DNA of 64,000 nucleotides from Sporodiniella umbellata (lineage: Eukaryota > Mucoromycota > Mucoromycetes > Mucorales > Rhizopodaceae), in assembly GCA_025677835.1 (NCBI GenBank), contig JAIXMR010000108.1:32176-96175 (forward strand), given 5' to 3'. Below, in pieces: positions 11,453 to 23,688 of this stretch. A program made the translations under genes and the position numbers. Numbering within the stretch: position 1 is the first letter of the stretch; each line of letters opens with the position of its first letter. The notes under the pieces were generated by a model that was not told the DNA's origin, did no database searches, and worked only from the letters and a program-made list of their open reading frames with translations.

Positions 11453-12610
11453 CTACTTCTCTTCTTTTTGTCTGGCCTTTGCTCTTTGTCTTTGAGACCG
11501 CCTTTTTATCGTTTTTTTATTTTTTCTCGCAGTTTCCCGCTGAGCCTTTTCTGCTTCATGCCAAACTTCCGATGATATTTTAGTAGCAGATGATTCTTCG
11601 TGGTTCTTACACGCCGATGCTGAAGATATATCCGAACAAACTGCATCACTGCTGGAGTTTCTGCGGTCAACGCTTTTGTCAACAGACAAAACCCAATGTA
11701 GTTTACAGTCACTTAGAATCTTTTCCAAGAGTCTTCGAATATAGGCTTGTAGCTCGTCGATGGTCTTTCTGGAAGCTTTTTTTTTTTGGTATAGACGTTA
11801 ACTTTTAGTCTTTGTGATTCGTGGTAATACTTTACCTTCCAAATCTCTATCCGACTGAGTTTTCAAGTCAAAAAAATGTTGCTGAGTAGCTTTTGTTTTT
11901 TCGTTTTGTTCTCTCGCCCTCCACGATTCTTCTCTTACTGCTCGAATCTCCTCCGTTTGGTCTTTGAGTAAGTTTTTTAAATCTTCGATCTCCTTGTTTG
12001 CCTGTTCTATCTGATAACCCAAAGGCTTTACCTCACTCCTAAGGCTTTCAATTTCTTCATTTGTGCACACAACCTTACTATCCTTCTGGTCCACTGTATG
12101 TTCTGTTGAACTTTTAAGGTTGCTGATTACTGTTTGCCAACCAGCCGCCTTTTTATCAGTGCTGCTTTTTTGATACACTGTATTATTTTCTGAACCATCT
12201 GAGTTACATTTGTTATCAATCAATATTTGTTGACCATATTGTGCTGGCTCTTTTAATAAACTAGAGCTTCTGCACCAGGCGTCTCCTGTATGCGACGTTA
12301 GATACTTTTTTTTTTTATCTTTGATATTATAAATTAAGTATACCTGTTCTGCACTTTTCATTAACTATCTTTTGTACATGTGTGTGTCAGTAATGAAGTA
12401 TTTGTTTTATTAACAAACCTTTGGCTTTGAAAATTCGAAAAAGTGATGAAGGTTTTGTGTAGCGTTCGGACTGCGTCTTATATGCGGAAGATCTGCTGTT
12501 TGCTCAGTATCTTTTTTTAAAAGTGCGTCTTTTTCCTCGAGCAGTTGGTCTTTTTTTTTTATAATATCATCCTTCTCCTTCAAAAGCCTGATGAAATCAA
12601 GATTTTGCAT
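11453..12610 (-). CDS. Hypothetical coiled-coil protein
   Basis: Three exons (12419-12610, 11831-12364, 11453-11764) give about 345 residues in one frame. I recognise no family. The N-terminus is a charged coiled coil with repeated KEKD/EEKD units (residues about 8-33). The middle is Ser/Asn-rich. A second, long coiled coil (NEEIESLRSEV to QNEKTKATQ) spans roughly residues 160-230. The C-terminal exon starts TIDELQAYIRRLLEKIL and ends in a strongly basic Lys/Arg tail that could bind nucleic acid or serve as a nuclear signal. The third-exon junction uses donor GTATTA at 11830; GTAAAG six bases upstream looks stronger but breaks the frame, so that boundary is less certain. No neighbour suggests its role. 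Confidence 0.65.
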
Positions 12611-14100
12611 TTTTTTACCGGAGAAAAAGACTTAAAACTTAAGAGAGCCGATTTTGTATATTTATGATTATAAATTTCTGCTTCAACTGGAATGAAAAGT
12701 CAAGATAAAAAGGACAGTTCAAAAAAGAAGTATTGGAATTATTTATTTAGTTGATATATTGCGCATATGGCTATCTTCTGCCTTTTTATCTATTTGGTCA
12801 CAAACTGTTGTTGAAAACTAGCTTTTGAAAATACAGACGAGCAGGGGAAAAAAGTTAAAAAGGAGCAAACACAGTAAAAATTGAGCAACATAAGGATTCG
12901 GAAGATTGATTGAAAATACATTCATGCTAATTTGTAAGCTTTTGATCTTAAATGTTCTTAAACATCATTGTGTTTATTCTAAGAAACATATAAGCTGGTG
13001 GTGTCTTGCAGCAATCTGAAGCAAGTATACCAATGCAAGAAGCACCATCTACCCATGACTATAAATACACTAAATCAGGTTTTTACAAGGCTCTTTATCG
13101 TTTACCAATAGTCTATTTTGGCTCCTTTTTTTGAGAATCGAAGAATAAAAAAAGAGAGAAACTTTTTTTTTCGAGATAGAAAGCCCGAGTGCTATGTAAT
13201 CCCGGATTGATTTCTAGTTATCGATTATTCAATAAACTGTATCGTATGCCTATATGCATATTTGCTGTTAAAAATTTGTTTATATTAGGACCTAAATAGT
13301 TGTTGATGGTCAACTAAAAGCAAACAAACGGGAAAAATAGTATCAAATAAACAAACAAAATGACAAACGAAAAAAAATCAGTTGTTTATACAGCTTTTTA
13401 ACAGAGTTGTATTTTTTAGACATTTCCCAAGATACAAAGTAAACAGGCTAGCAAGAGGCTTTGTTTTATTTATTTATTGATTTTAAACTAGCTTTCTTTA
13501 GAGAAATAGATCAAATGGATCATATACGTTTATAAAAGATAAGGTACATTTACTGTGTGTAACTTGAAGGGCTGTAGTTCCGTTGCTTCTAAAGTAACTC
13601 CAAGGATGTATGAGTAACGGCTGTTTTGGTTGACAACAATGCCTCCCTATTTTATGTTCTTTTTGTGGTCAAACTCTGTGGATAAAAAACTAACATAGAG
13701 CTTGGATGGTCTATTGTTTTAAAAATACAGTTTCGAAGGAATCACAAAAAACAACGTGCCAAATACTAGGAAAGACCAAGCAGTGTTTGATAAAAGGGGG
13801 CTCATTATTATTTCATAGATGTACTATGAGCTGAAAAAAAAAACCATACCCAAACAGGAGGTTTTTTTCGATGAGGTCGATTTGATGCAAATAATAAATC
13901 AAAACACTCCATTTGACGCCTTTAAATCCAAACTCACCAACAAATCAAAATCCCTCAGTTTTTACAAAATCAAGTGAAGATGCTACGAATCCAGAGCCAT
14001 TCGGACTTTATTTTTTTTTTTTTTTTCGAGGACTATAAAAAAAGCTTGGTACTTTTCTTCTCCCCCTAGCTTTTTCGTAATTTTTTTAACTTTTACGATA
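12611..14100. other. Gene-free spacer
   Basis: About 1.5 kb between the divergent coiled-coil and PRELI genes. A long T run around 14010-14026 lies in the likely PRELI promoter. No coding frame or RNA gene was seen. Confidence 0.5.
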
Positions 14101-14752
14101 ATGAAGTTCTTCAAATCTGTTCATACGTTCCAATACGAATGGAACTTGGTCTCAGCAGCGCAATGGCAGAAATACCCCAACGACCATTGTCCACACGTAC
14201 AACATGTGGATGTATTGGATAGAAATATAGACCCTGAAACAGGTGTGCTAACCACTGAAAGATTGATTACCGTCAAACAAAATGTACCCAGGATTATCCT
14301 AAAGGTATAGGATTTGACAGAATCTAGGCCTGTTTAACTGATGTGTTTTTTAGATTATGGGGGCTGGAGAAACACAATACGTCCGAGAAATCTCTCGCAT
14401 TGACCCTAAAGCCAAGACGTTTACCCTTACTAGCGAAAACCTTTCTTTATGTAACATTATGAAATGTAACGAAGAAATCTCCTATGTTGTCTCTCCCGAA
14501 GATCCAGAAAAGTAAATAGTTGCCACATAAAAAAAAGAAGTTTGTTAACATTTCTATAGAACACAATTCACACAACAAGCAACAATGACAGTCGGCAGCC
14601 TGTTCTCTCGATGGGAGAGTATCATTGAAGACTTTTCAATCAAAAGATTCCAACAAAACGCCCAAGTAGGTAGAGAAGGCTTTCTCCATGTTTTAGAACG
14701 CTTTGTAAATATGACAGAATCGGCTAAACAAGGCGTACCTGCAACACAATAA
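14101..14752 (+). CDS. UPS2: PRELI/MSF1-domain lipid transfer protein (Ups2/PRELID3-like)
   Basis: Three exons (14101-14304, 14354-14511, 14560-14752) encode 184 residues, the normal size. The whole protein is one PRELI domain: MKFFKSVHTFQYEWNLV, WQKYPNDHCPHVQHVDVLDR, LTTERLITVKQNVP, ETQYVREISRIDPKAKTF, LTSENLSLCNIMKCNEEI, then the C-terminal helix around FSIKRFQQNAQVGREGF. The block HVQHVDVLDRNIDPETG and the SENLS motif are closer to Ups2/Slmo (PRELID3) than to Ups1. Such proteins, with Mdm35, carry phospholipids across the mitochondrial intermembrane space. The symbol is by similarity only. The start ATG follows a T-rich leader. Confidence 0.87.
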
Positions 14753-17706
14753 CTTTAGAGGAAGAGAAAAAATATTTATTTGTACATAAAAAAGTTTTTT
14801 TTTTTCTGTTTTCGACCAATAGACAGTTTCAAACTAGGGGGGAAATGTTTTTCCTCAGCCAAAAAAAAAGAAAAAATAGAAAGCAGCTTGGAAAAGAGAA
14901 AAAGGGGGAGCCTAACAATGTCAGCAAGATATACTCATTTGCTAGTTCGTTATCTATTTTGCTACTATTGAAACATAACATACTAAAATCCGGCACTACT
15001 CACTTTAAAGTTAAGACTGCTTTTTGTTAACGAGTCTTAACTCATTCAAGAGTATACTTTGTACTACCGCTATAACCAATCAGATTTTGAGACGGCTTTA
15101 CTTTTGTGAATAGGTGATTCAGCACTCTAGGCACCCGTACTGAGCCTACGCATAAAATGAGCCAATTCTCAGTTTATAAAAAGTACTGTTAGGAACCACG
15201 AAAAAAGATACTATCGTGGCTACTCAAGTAGCTTTATGGTAAGGTAGGCCTATTTATTAACAGTGAGATTATGCTCGGATAGTAGCAGGCTCCTGCTGAA
15301 AGATAAGCATGACGTAAAATGCGCATGAAATGGGCAAAGGTTGCAGTGAAAGTGTTAAGCTTTGATACAGAAATAACAAGCGTACTAAAATAAAACAAAA
15401 GTTGTTGGCCCTTTTGCATGCAGACAGCATACAATATGTCAAACTTAGCTGTTTTAAAAACAACAGCTGTATATGATAATGTCTTTGAAAGAACTACAAG
15501 ATATGTACGCATTCAGCTTAAATCGTCCACCAGCTAGCGATCAACTCATTAAGTCACGACACTAGACAGAAAAAAAAAGGTAAAACACTGTTGTCGATAT
15601 CTACTTTTACGCGATTGACAAAAACGACTGCCGGGTTACTCGAAATACAGTTTGTAATTCAATTCTTGTAAACGAGCTGTTTTTGACAAAATAGACAGGA
15701 GTTAGTTTTATTCAAGTTTATATGTCAACTTGAAAGATTATAAAAAAACGCAATCTCAAGCTTATTAAACTAGTTGTGAAGATATTGATTTTTTGCGACT
15801 ACTTTTCATATCCCAAGCACAATAGCTTCTAGACTAACGGCTGTTCTGGAAGAAAGCTATTTCAAGTGTTTGAATCTTACATAATCAGCTCGCTAGCTAT
15901 TTCTAAAGACTAAACCTTGAAAAGTCTCTTACGTAAGTTATCCATTGGGAGCTTGCTTCGTTCACTAGAAAAGACCTTTGAAGCATAAACTTATTTATCA
16001 AACAAACCCTTCATTACCAACAAACAAGCTTATACTAAGTACAGTAAGGGACGAGAGCGCTATGACCTGCAGCTTTTTTTTTAAAAATAATTAAAAAAGG
16101 CCATGTTTGCTTTATATAACGCCGCGTTGTTTGTTTACCTTTGGTCTATGGAAACTAATATCAAAGATGCACATGGACCTCTTTTTTGCTCATTATTGTT
16201 CCCATTTTTTGAAAAATTAGCACAATCATCACCTTGGCTGTTACAAATAAAGTATGAGAAATTGGCTACAAAAAGGCCAGCACTTCCTAATCAAGGAAAG
16301 TTGACCAATGCCCCATAAGCCTTTGAAAGGATTGCGATCGCTAGGCTGTTTAAAGTAAATCAAGTTCCATATAATAACGTAAAACAAGCTAAAAATGGAG
16401 GCCAAAGCTACAAAAGAAAGAAAAGTCAAGGTGTATGATCATCACTTAAAAAAGAGTAGTTTTTAGTTAACAAAAAACCGCCCTGAGCGTTGAAACGACT
16501 GCTGAAGCTAATATAGCCAAAAAGGCGTATTTGGGTACTATGGAAAAAGCTATCTGCTCTTTTTTGTCAAAGCAATCAGTATCGTTCTGCTTGTTCCCAT
16601 GAGTTCTGATAGACCAGCAGGACACACAAAAACCCAAGTATATAAAAAGCGCAGCTTATAGATTTTTGCAAAAGGCGGTTTTTGTCACCTGTGTTTCTAG
16701 ACAGACCCTATACCTTTGAAACTGAGCCAAAATCATCAGACCATAGCCATGACAAGTATGTTGATTCTATTCAAGTGACTTTTGATGACAGCAAGACAAC
16801 ACATGCTTAAAGTAAGAAGATAAAGATCTGGCATTTTCATTTAGAATTGATTACAGCTGAGAGGAACAAAAACAAACTTCAATGTCCAAAATGCGAGAAA
16901 GAACATTGAAAAGACACTTTGGAAAACACTGCGAATCGACAAGCAATTCCGGAAAAAGATAAAAATATAGGTTCTGTCTAGAAACGCAGGTGACAAAGAC
17001 TGTCCTTAAAAGGAGTAGAAGCCGTCTTTTGGGAAAAGTTTACAAGCCGCGATTTTTTTTTTTTTAAAAAAAAAAAAGAACCTCCGTCCTTAGGCGTTGC
17101 CCTCTCAAAGTATTGTTAACACTATTTGTCGGCTATTAAAGCAAACTTTATCTTCTGTTTTGCCGAATCTGCGTTTCAAAAAAAAAAAAAACAAAGCCAT
17201 TAAGTGTAAACTGCACCTCAAGTGTTTGCCATTGAGAAGTCTTGATCAGCTATAAAAAGGTTGACTAAAAGCAGTAATATGTTCTTGAATGCATAAAAAA
17301 AAACGAAGATTGGTAGGTGGGGTTTAAATATAGTTGTATGCACACATTTTGTATTTTTCATTAGTGCAAGTTCTTTGTAATCATCATACTTCCGGGTCAA
17401 CGGACAACTATCAAAAAAAAAGGGGGGGGGGCTTATGCCTAAACCCTTAAGCAGGCATCTCCGCAAAAATAAGTAAATAAAAAAGAATGTATCTGCGCAA
17501 TCCTTCCTTGAATAGATCAGCTGGCACGCCCATAACGTACACAAAAAGAGAGAGCGAAAAAGGGCTGTGGTACCTTATGAAACAATGACGAATTATGTCT
17601 TTTTTCTTTCTTTTTTTCTCTTTTACTTTTTTATTTTTATTACTAGCTTTTACTATTTATCCTATTTATTTCTTTATAAGAAAAACATCCACTTTTTATA
17701 AAAACA
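14753..17706. other. Gene-poor spacer with repeat remnants
   Basis: Nearly 3 kb with no supportable gene. A fold-back repeat occupies 16649-17052 (separate entry). There is a G10 run at 17422-17431 and several T/A palindromes (T13A12 near 17053-17078). Open stretches at 14780-15030, 15234-15512, 16103-16318 and 17218-17544 lack family features. Confidence 0.5.
16649..17052. repeat. Degenerate fold-back (terminal inverted repeat) element
   Basis: The two ends are inverted copies. The inner part of the arms pairs 16678-16714 with about 16966-17000 (shared core TTTGTCACCTG.GTTTCTAG with few mismatches). The outer part pairs GCGCAGCTT at 16649 with AAGCCGCGA at 17044. One arm carries about 24 extra bases, so the copy is old. 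The interior could encode a broken zinc-finger-like peptide (CPKCEK then, after a frame change, LKRHFGKHC), which hints at a decayed DNA transposon. No target-site duplication was identified. Confidence 0.6.
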
Positions 17707-18953
17707 ATGAGCTCAAACAGCAAATCTTACAACTGGTTTCTTAATTGGTTTACTCAGTGGAAGCAGAAACCCGAAAAGAAGGAAGACGAAGTAGAGCCCA
17801 GGCCGAGTATTACTGTTTCTATAGCTTCTGACAGAACACAACAAACAACAGGTTCTTGGACTTCAGACGACCAATCGAGACGCGACAGTATGGATATCCG
17901 AGCCAAAAAGCGATATTTTCACTGGCCGCATCGACATAGTCCCAGAACATATGAAACCGACTTTTTTCGTCATAGACACTCTGTCTCCTCTACCCCCTCT
18001 ATCCTTTCGCCGCCCTGCTCACCCCACTTTGCACCTTTTATCCCTGAAGAAGAGATCAGCCATTGTTTGCTAGAAGAGCACAGAAAGGAAAGGTGGAAGA
18101 TGAATCCTGATTTGATCAAGCTTGTTTTGGATGGGTAACAGTTCACAAAATGACATTTTTATATGTACACAAGCCTAATTCTTCTAAAATAGATTCTTTA
18201 CGACAACCATCAGTGGCTTTGTACCACCCTCGTTCTCAAGCCAAAGCCAGATACTTCAAGTAGGGTACGTACCTCATAAAAGTAATACATATCCATCTCT
18301 CTATGTATGTATGTATATAAAAGCTTATCTATAGATGTGGCGATGCAGCATGGGCTCTAGACATAGCCTCAGCATATCCCAGGTGGAACGTGATCGGACT
18401 GGAGGATCACAAGAGCTGCCGTGCTCTCTTACCTAGTCATATACCCAAAAACTTTCAGTGGATAGAATGTGAGGACCTCTTGCAAGGTCTGAAACGACTA
18501 CCGAGCAACTCATTTGATTTCATCAGCTGTCGGTTTCTGTTGTTCAGCCTTTCCTTAGAAACCTATCGACAGGTCGTGGACGCATGTCGCCGACTGCTCA
18601 AACCTGAAAGTGGCTATGTTGAATGCATCGAGCTGGACTTGCGCATCTACTATCAACGCCTTGTATCAGTGCCTACTCAAGCAAGTGGGCTTAACAGCGC
18701 CTTGATGGAACAAATCGAACTGGACGGACGGGACCCACGCTTGGGACGAAAACTACAAAAGATGGGAGAGTCAGGTTACATCTCGATCCCTTTGGGCATT
18801 TGGGGCGGAAAACTAGGTGTGATGTTTAAGGACGATTTATATGTTTTAATGGAGACTGTGCTGAAGGACCGTCAGCAGATACCGGCTTTAGAGAAAGAGT
18901 TGGATTTGAACCGTGCGTTTATGAACCTGCATCTTGTCGTCATCCCCTCTTAA
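17707..18953 (+). CDS. Class I SAM-dependent methyltransferase, substrate unknown
   Basis: Three exons (17707-18134, 18193-18264, 18335-18953) give 372 residues. The first 140 are basic and Ser/Pro-rich, without a fold I recognise. Motif I of the Rossmann methyltransferase fold, LQVGCGDAAWALDIA, spans the second intron; VIGLED supplies the acidic residue after strand 2; SFDFISCRFLLFSL is the strand-4 region and PESGYVECIELDLR the post-motif. The architecture, a disordered N-terminus plus this domain, is common among fungal regulatory methyltransferases of the TAM/LaeA-like kind, but no substrate can be read. Its TAA at 18951-18953 overlaps the stop codon of the convergent mannosidase gene. 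Confidence 0.85.
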
Positions 18954-21026
18954 ATTCCATCCCAGTTCCAGTGTCGGCGGATGAATGGGTGCGCTTCAGT
19001 ATTCAACACAAATTTGTCCAGCGAGAGCATGTCAGGCGGACTAAACAATAAATAAAGATATTTAAATGTTTCTGCGAACAAGAAACTTTCCATCGAGTCT
19101 ATCTGATTTCCCTCCTTCTTCTCTCGATCTACATCCTCAATCGCCGCAAAGGCGCTCTCTGTTTTACACCACCGTTCTATGGCTCGGAATATTTCCCAGC
19201 CGTATTCTTGGTATCTTTGTTCGCCCGTCATTCGATAAAGAATAAATAAACTCTCCAACGTTTCTGGTCTTAACAGGTACCGTTCATCTCCAAAATAGAG
19301 GGTCTCTGGCCTTGCTCGTGCCTTGGGTAGCTGGTATTCTATGTCGTATTCCTTTTGCTTTTGTTCTGCCCTTTTTTCTCTTTTTTCTTCCGTTTTCTCT
19401 TCATACCACCAATCTCGAGCGTGATTCAATATTTCTTTGCTCTGGTTAAAGGTCAAAGGGTTGTATTTCTCATGTTTATCTATAAACCAGCTTTCGGCAC
19501 TTAAACCAGTTTTGGTTGTACGGTACATGAAAACACATGTCTCTAATAATCTCTTGGCTATTTCCATATCCTCAGGCTCGTTGAACGTCTTGGATCCCAT
19601 TGCAAGCATCCCAGGAACAAAACATGTCTATACATATATATAAACCAAACTTTTCTCACTATCTTACAAGCCGCATTTACCAAATGATCCATAGAATCGT
19701 CCGCTTGTTCCTTTTCAGTGTCAAATGGCGGCAAAAAGAGCATGTCATATCCGGGGATTTGGCGAAGCATATATTGCTTCATACTACGGATCGACTTCAG
19801 ATCTACAGCATTAACAAAAAAGTTCTTGTAAGTCTTGTGAATAGAGCTCTTCCTTTTTTTTTTTATCTTACACATTTTTCCATATTGGGGCTTCTTTCCA
19901 TCTGTCAAAAGATACTGCTTTAAAAAGTATTCGAACGCACTGTCTCCCATTGCACCAAATGTCGTTGTTTCTATATAAAAGCATAAATACCGATTGCTCA
20001 AAGGTATTGCTTACCGTCTCTGAATCTTCCTTTTTCAGTGTCTATTCTGGTTGGATAAAGGCCTTGGATATACATACCGTGTTCGTATCCCATTGTGTCC
20101 AACAAATCAGTGACGGCCTGTGCTTTTTGTATGTATATATCCTTGCCAGTGAACTTCGAGAGCATCATGAATTCCAGTTGGACAGTGCCTGCTTCTGCAA
20201 TCAGTGTTTCTTCATGAATCGACATATTACTTCAGATATATAAATGTAGCATTAACAAATGTTTTAGACAGGCTTATTTATCTTTTGTGTTCATAAATAT
20301 ATACCGGACTGGGTTCCAAAGATGGGTGGGTAAGCCTGAAAGGGTATCAAAAGCGGGCAAAAGAACCTGTGCTAGTTTTTCAGCTTGATTCAGGTACATG
20401 GGCGTTTTTCGTTCAGTTAGGTCATAGGCACTTAACAAACCTCCCAGATAACGAATGACAGACTCAAACACGTTAAGATCCTCATCCACCATAAAATCAA
20501 TTTTGCGAATTAATGGAACCAACTCGCTCACTTCATTGTCTAAACCCATCACTAATAGTGTACTCAAAGAATCTATCATGGTAGCGCCCCAGCCTCCAAA
20601 AGGATCGTGCGTCTTGTTAGTTAAAGGTTTAAGTTCATCATGTCCCAAAGCATATGTTTCTAATAAAAAGCATTCAACAAAATTCAACAAAAATAAAAAT
20701 AAAAAAGACAAAAAAAGTAGCAATTTACTGTATCCTTGCCAACCGTGCAAAAAAGCATCTTTAATAGCCTCTCTTCTTCTCTCCCTATAGACTGTATATT
20801 CGGATGGCTCAGGTTCAAACATGTGTTGTAGTCGAGGTAGGACAGAAGAAAACCCACCGTGACCATCCAATACAGACTGCTTTCTGGGTAGAGGTCGGGA
20901 AGGCAGCGGTCCAGGAACCTTCTTTTGAAGTATCTGTGGCTCCCTTCTCATCATCAGAAAAGTCCCCCGAATGGAAATCAATACTAAGCATATTATTACT
21001 ATCAGTAGCTTTTTGGACTTGATCAT
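18950..21026 (-). CDS. MNS1: GH47 alpha-1,2-mannosidase (ER/Golgi class I)
   Basis: Six exons (20729-21026, 20305-20659, 20015-20229, 19872-19970, 19681-19802, 18950-19627) sum to 588 residues in frame. A single N-terminal signal anchor (LLIVIICLVLISI) after a short basic tail gives type II topology with a lumenal enzyme. GH47 blocks follow in order: REAIKDAFLHGWQGY, DPFGGWGATMIDSLSTL, FESVIRYLGGLLSAYDL, EAGTVQLEF, HLTCFVPGMLAMGS, YLLRPETLESLFILYR, DSMESFLFAETFKYLYLLF, and the terminal NTEAHPF whose Thr binds calcium. These enzymes trim Man9 N-glycans. ER versus Golgi type was not decided, so the symbol is tentative. The ATG at 21026 was chosen over TTG further up because it directly precedes the anchor. 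Confidence 0.92.
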
Positions 21027-21251
21027 ATTAGTATAGAGATATTTATAAAAGGCACAAAATAAAAAATAAAACAAAATAAAAAAGGAAAACAAAAGCGGAG
21101 TAAGGCAACTCAACATGAAGGTTGAACAGGTGCAGTGTGCGGTGTGACTTGTTTTGTGACCCGATTTTCACCTTTTTTTTTTTCTTTTTTTTAAAAAAAT
21201 CTTTTTTTTTTTTTTTTTTGGAATCATCAACACTCATCTTTTTTATTGATC
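21027..21251. promoter_or_regulatory. Shared divergent promoter of the mannosidase and NIFK/Nop15 genes
   Basis: Only 225 bp separate the two start codons, so both promoters lie here. It is dominated by T runs (T12 near 21172, T18 near 21203) and A runs; no specific factor site was recognised. Confidence 0.45.
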
Positions 21252-22592
21252 ATGCCCGTCACCAGAAAATCAGTAGCAAAGAAAGTGGTCGAAAAGGAAC
21301 CCGTTGCAAAGAAAGTAATTGCTAAAAAAGCAACTGAAAAGAAGCCTGCTATTAAGAAGGCTGTTAAGAAAGAACTCGATACTAAAAAAGAGGATGCTGA
21401 AAAGAAGCCCGTTGAAAAGAAGCCCGTTGAAAAGAAGCCCGTTGAAAAGAAGCCCGTTGAAAAGAAGCCCGTTGAAAAGAAGCCCGCTGAAAAGAAGCCC
21501 GCTGAAAAGAAAACTGTAGAGAAGAAGCCTGTTGAAAAGAAGACTGCTAATAAAAAGCCTGTTGAAAAGAAAGCTCTCGAAAGAAAGACTGTTGAAAAGA
21601 AAACCGCCACCAAGAATGATACTGTTGCCAAAAAGGTAGAGAAAAAAACTGTCTCTGCCAAAGAACCTGCAAAGAAGGTAGAAAAGAAAACTGTTGCTAA
21701 AAAAATGGTTAAGAAAGAACCTGCCCAAAAAAAAAAGGCTGCTGCCAAAAAAGTTACGAAGGCCGATGAAGGTTTAGAGTCTTCTGACGAAGAAAACTCT
21801 GAAGAAGAAGAATTGATCGAACTTCAAGAAGAAGAATTGAAGAAGGAAATTCTAGGTGATTTAGCCAGCAGTGACGAAGAAGGCGCTACTGAGGATGCTA
21901 ACGAAAGCAAAGACGCTGTTCCTTTGGACGAAGAAAAGTTAAAGGAGAGTATGAAAGAAACAAAGGCCACTTTCGACAAAAAAAGCAAAACCAAGGTACT
22001 TATATATATGTTTCTGTGTGTATTTAAAGAATTTTGTACTGACTATTTTCTTTCACAGCGTGTTCGTAAGCCTGCTGGAGGTGTGATTTATTTGGGTCGC
22101 ATTCCTCACGGTTTCTATGAAAAGGAAATGAAAGCATACTTTAAGCAGTTTGGATCTGTTGGTAGAGTTCGCGTAGCACGTAGCAGAAAGACTGGTGGTT
22201 CAAAGCACTTTGGTTTTGTTGAATTTAAAGATACTCAAGTAGCCGAAATTGTTGCGGAAACCATGCACAACTATCTCTTGCTTGGACATCTTTTGCAATG
22301 TAAGGTGATACCCTCTGAAAAGGTTCATGATAATCTCTTCCGTATCCCCAAAAGATTTAACGCCTCAAAAACAAATCGCGCTAAGGAAATGATCATGAAA
22401 AACAAGAGACTATCCCCAGCAGAATTAAAGAAGAAGCACAGCAAATTGATTGCATCCGCTGAAAAAATGCGCAAGTCTTTGAAAGATGCTGGTATTGACT
22501 ACGATTTCCCTGGATACGTAAGTCCTTTATAAAGCCTGCTTTTCAAACCAACGCTAACTAACTTGTTTTTGCTTTGTTAATAGAGTGCCTAA
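21252..22592 (+). CDS. NOP15: NIFK/Nop15-type nucleolar RNA-binding protein
   Basis: Exons 21252-21995, 22059-22517 and a 9-base last exon 22584-22592 (Ser-Ala-stop) give 403 residues. Residues about 1-170 are Lys-rich, with seven perfect or near-perfect EKKPV/EKKPA units encoded by a 15-bp minisatellite, followed by an acidic Glu/Asp stretch (to about 240). A single RRM follows: RNP2 VIYLGRI, RNP1 KHFGFVEF. The tail FRIPKRFNASKTNRAKEMI and the basic helix after it match yeast Nop15 and animal NIFK, factors of 60S (ITS2) pre-rRNA processing. The frame opens at an upstream TTG, but ATG 21252 is the real start. A possible AATAAA lies at 22601. Confidence 0.9.
21399..21503 (+). repeat. 15-bp coding minisatellite, seven units
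   Basis: Seven head-to-tail copies of GAAAAGAAGCCCGTT, the last two with GCT in place of GTT, encode EKKPV or EKKPA. Degenerate copies continue downstream to about 21600. The unit length is a multiple of three, so changes in copy number keep the frame. Confidence 0.9.
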
Positions 22593-23688
22593 ATTTTGTA
22601 AATAAATTTCAATGTTGTAGAATTTTATAAAAAAAAAAACTTTACAATTTACGCCTTTTTTTTTCTTTGCAAGGTCTTAATATGGTTATTGTAAAACAAC
22701 TGTCGACAACCGCTTATAAAATATTACAACTAGCGCATGTTTATATTTTAAGAACTGTACACATATTTTAGTAGCAGCCCTCATGTCGATCGAGAGTAAT
22801 AGTCGGATTTGGGTCCCTTTGTATGGCCCCTTTTTTAATTTGAATTGTATACATGATCTGACTGTCTAACACTATCGGAAAAAGGCCGTATTCTTTGAAC
22901 TTCAAACCGAGCTTTTTTCTTTCTTCTTTTCAGCTTTAAGCAGAGAAATGGTTTTTCTTTTGATTGACTCAAAACCTCTTGATGATATTGGTTTCTCCTT
23001 TTTTTTTCTATTCGCTGAAGGATTTTCTGCTTTCATATATATAAATAATATTCACCCTTACCCAGTTTCAAACAAAAGCTCTAAAAAAAACATAAATAAT
23101 AATAATGATGTTTATAATAATAGCAAAGGCGACCAATGAAGATCAAAGAGAGAAAAAATTCAGTGTTATAAGCGATCTCATACATAAGATATAGGAGATA
23201 CAGTGTTATAATAATGTTGTCTTTTTGGTGTACACCAATCACATATTGGCTTGGTCCGTTTGACTTTCTTCTTTTTTTTTTTTTTTTTTAGCAAACATAC
23301 CCTTTATGATTTAAAAGCTGCGTTTTGATTACTGCAAAGACTGTACACACTGTGTTTATGTTTTCTATTGTTGATAGTGTCTGTATTCTTAAGAATCCAA
23401 TGTACAACATTGGCAGCGAATACTTTAAATGTAAGGGGGAAAGTTTGAGTAGAATATGAAGATATAAGGGGCCACTTCCTAGTATTTTTTTGTTTACTTG
23501 ATTTAAATAAACAAATTCTAACTATAAGGTGCTTCGATTCTTACATTTTCTACTCATACAAAGTTAAGCCCGCTACATTAAAAAATAAAAAATTGCTTTT
23601 TTTTAAAAGAATTGTACTGTACTTTTATTTATTTTTAGAAAAAAAGCGCGCCATAAAAGCAACACAGCTATGATCAACAGTTGTTTAG

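Noticed and set aside
21227..21748. Minus-strand frames of 152-173 codons rich in Phe, Ser and Leu
   Set aside because: Exact antisense shadow of the lysine-rich minisatellite of the Nop15-type gene.
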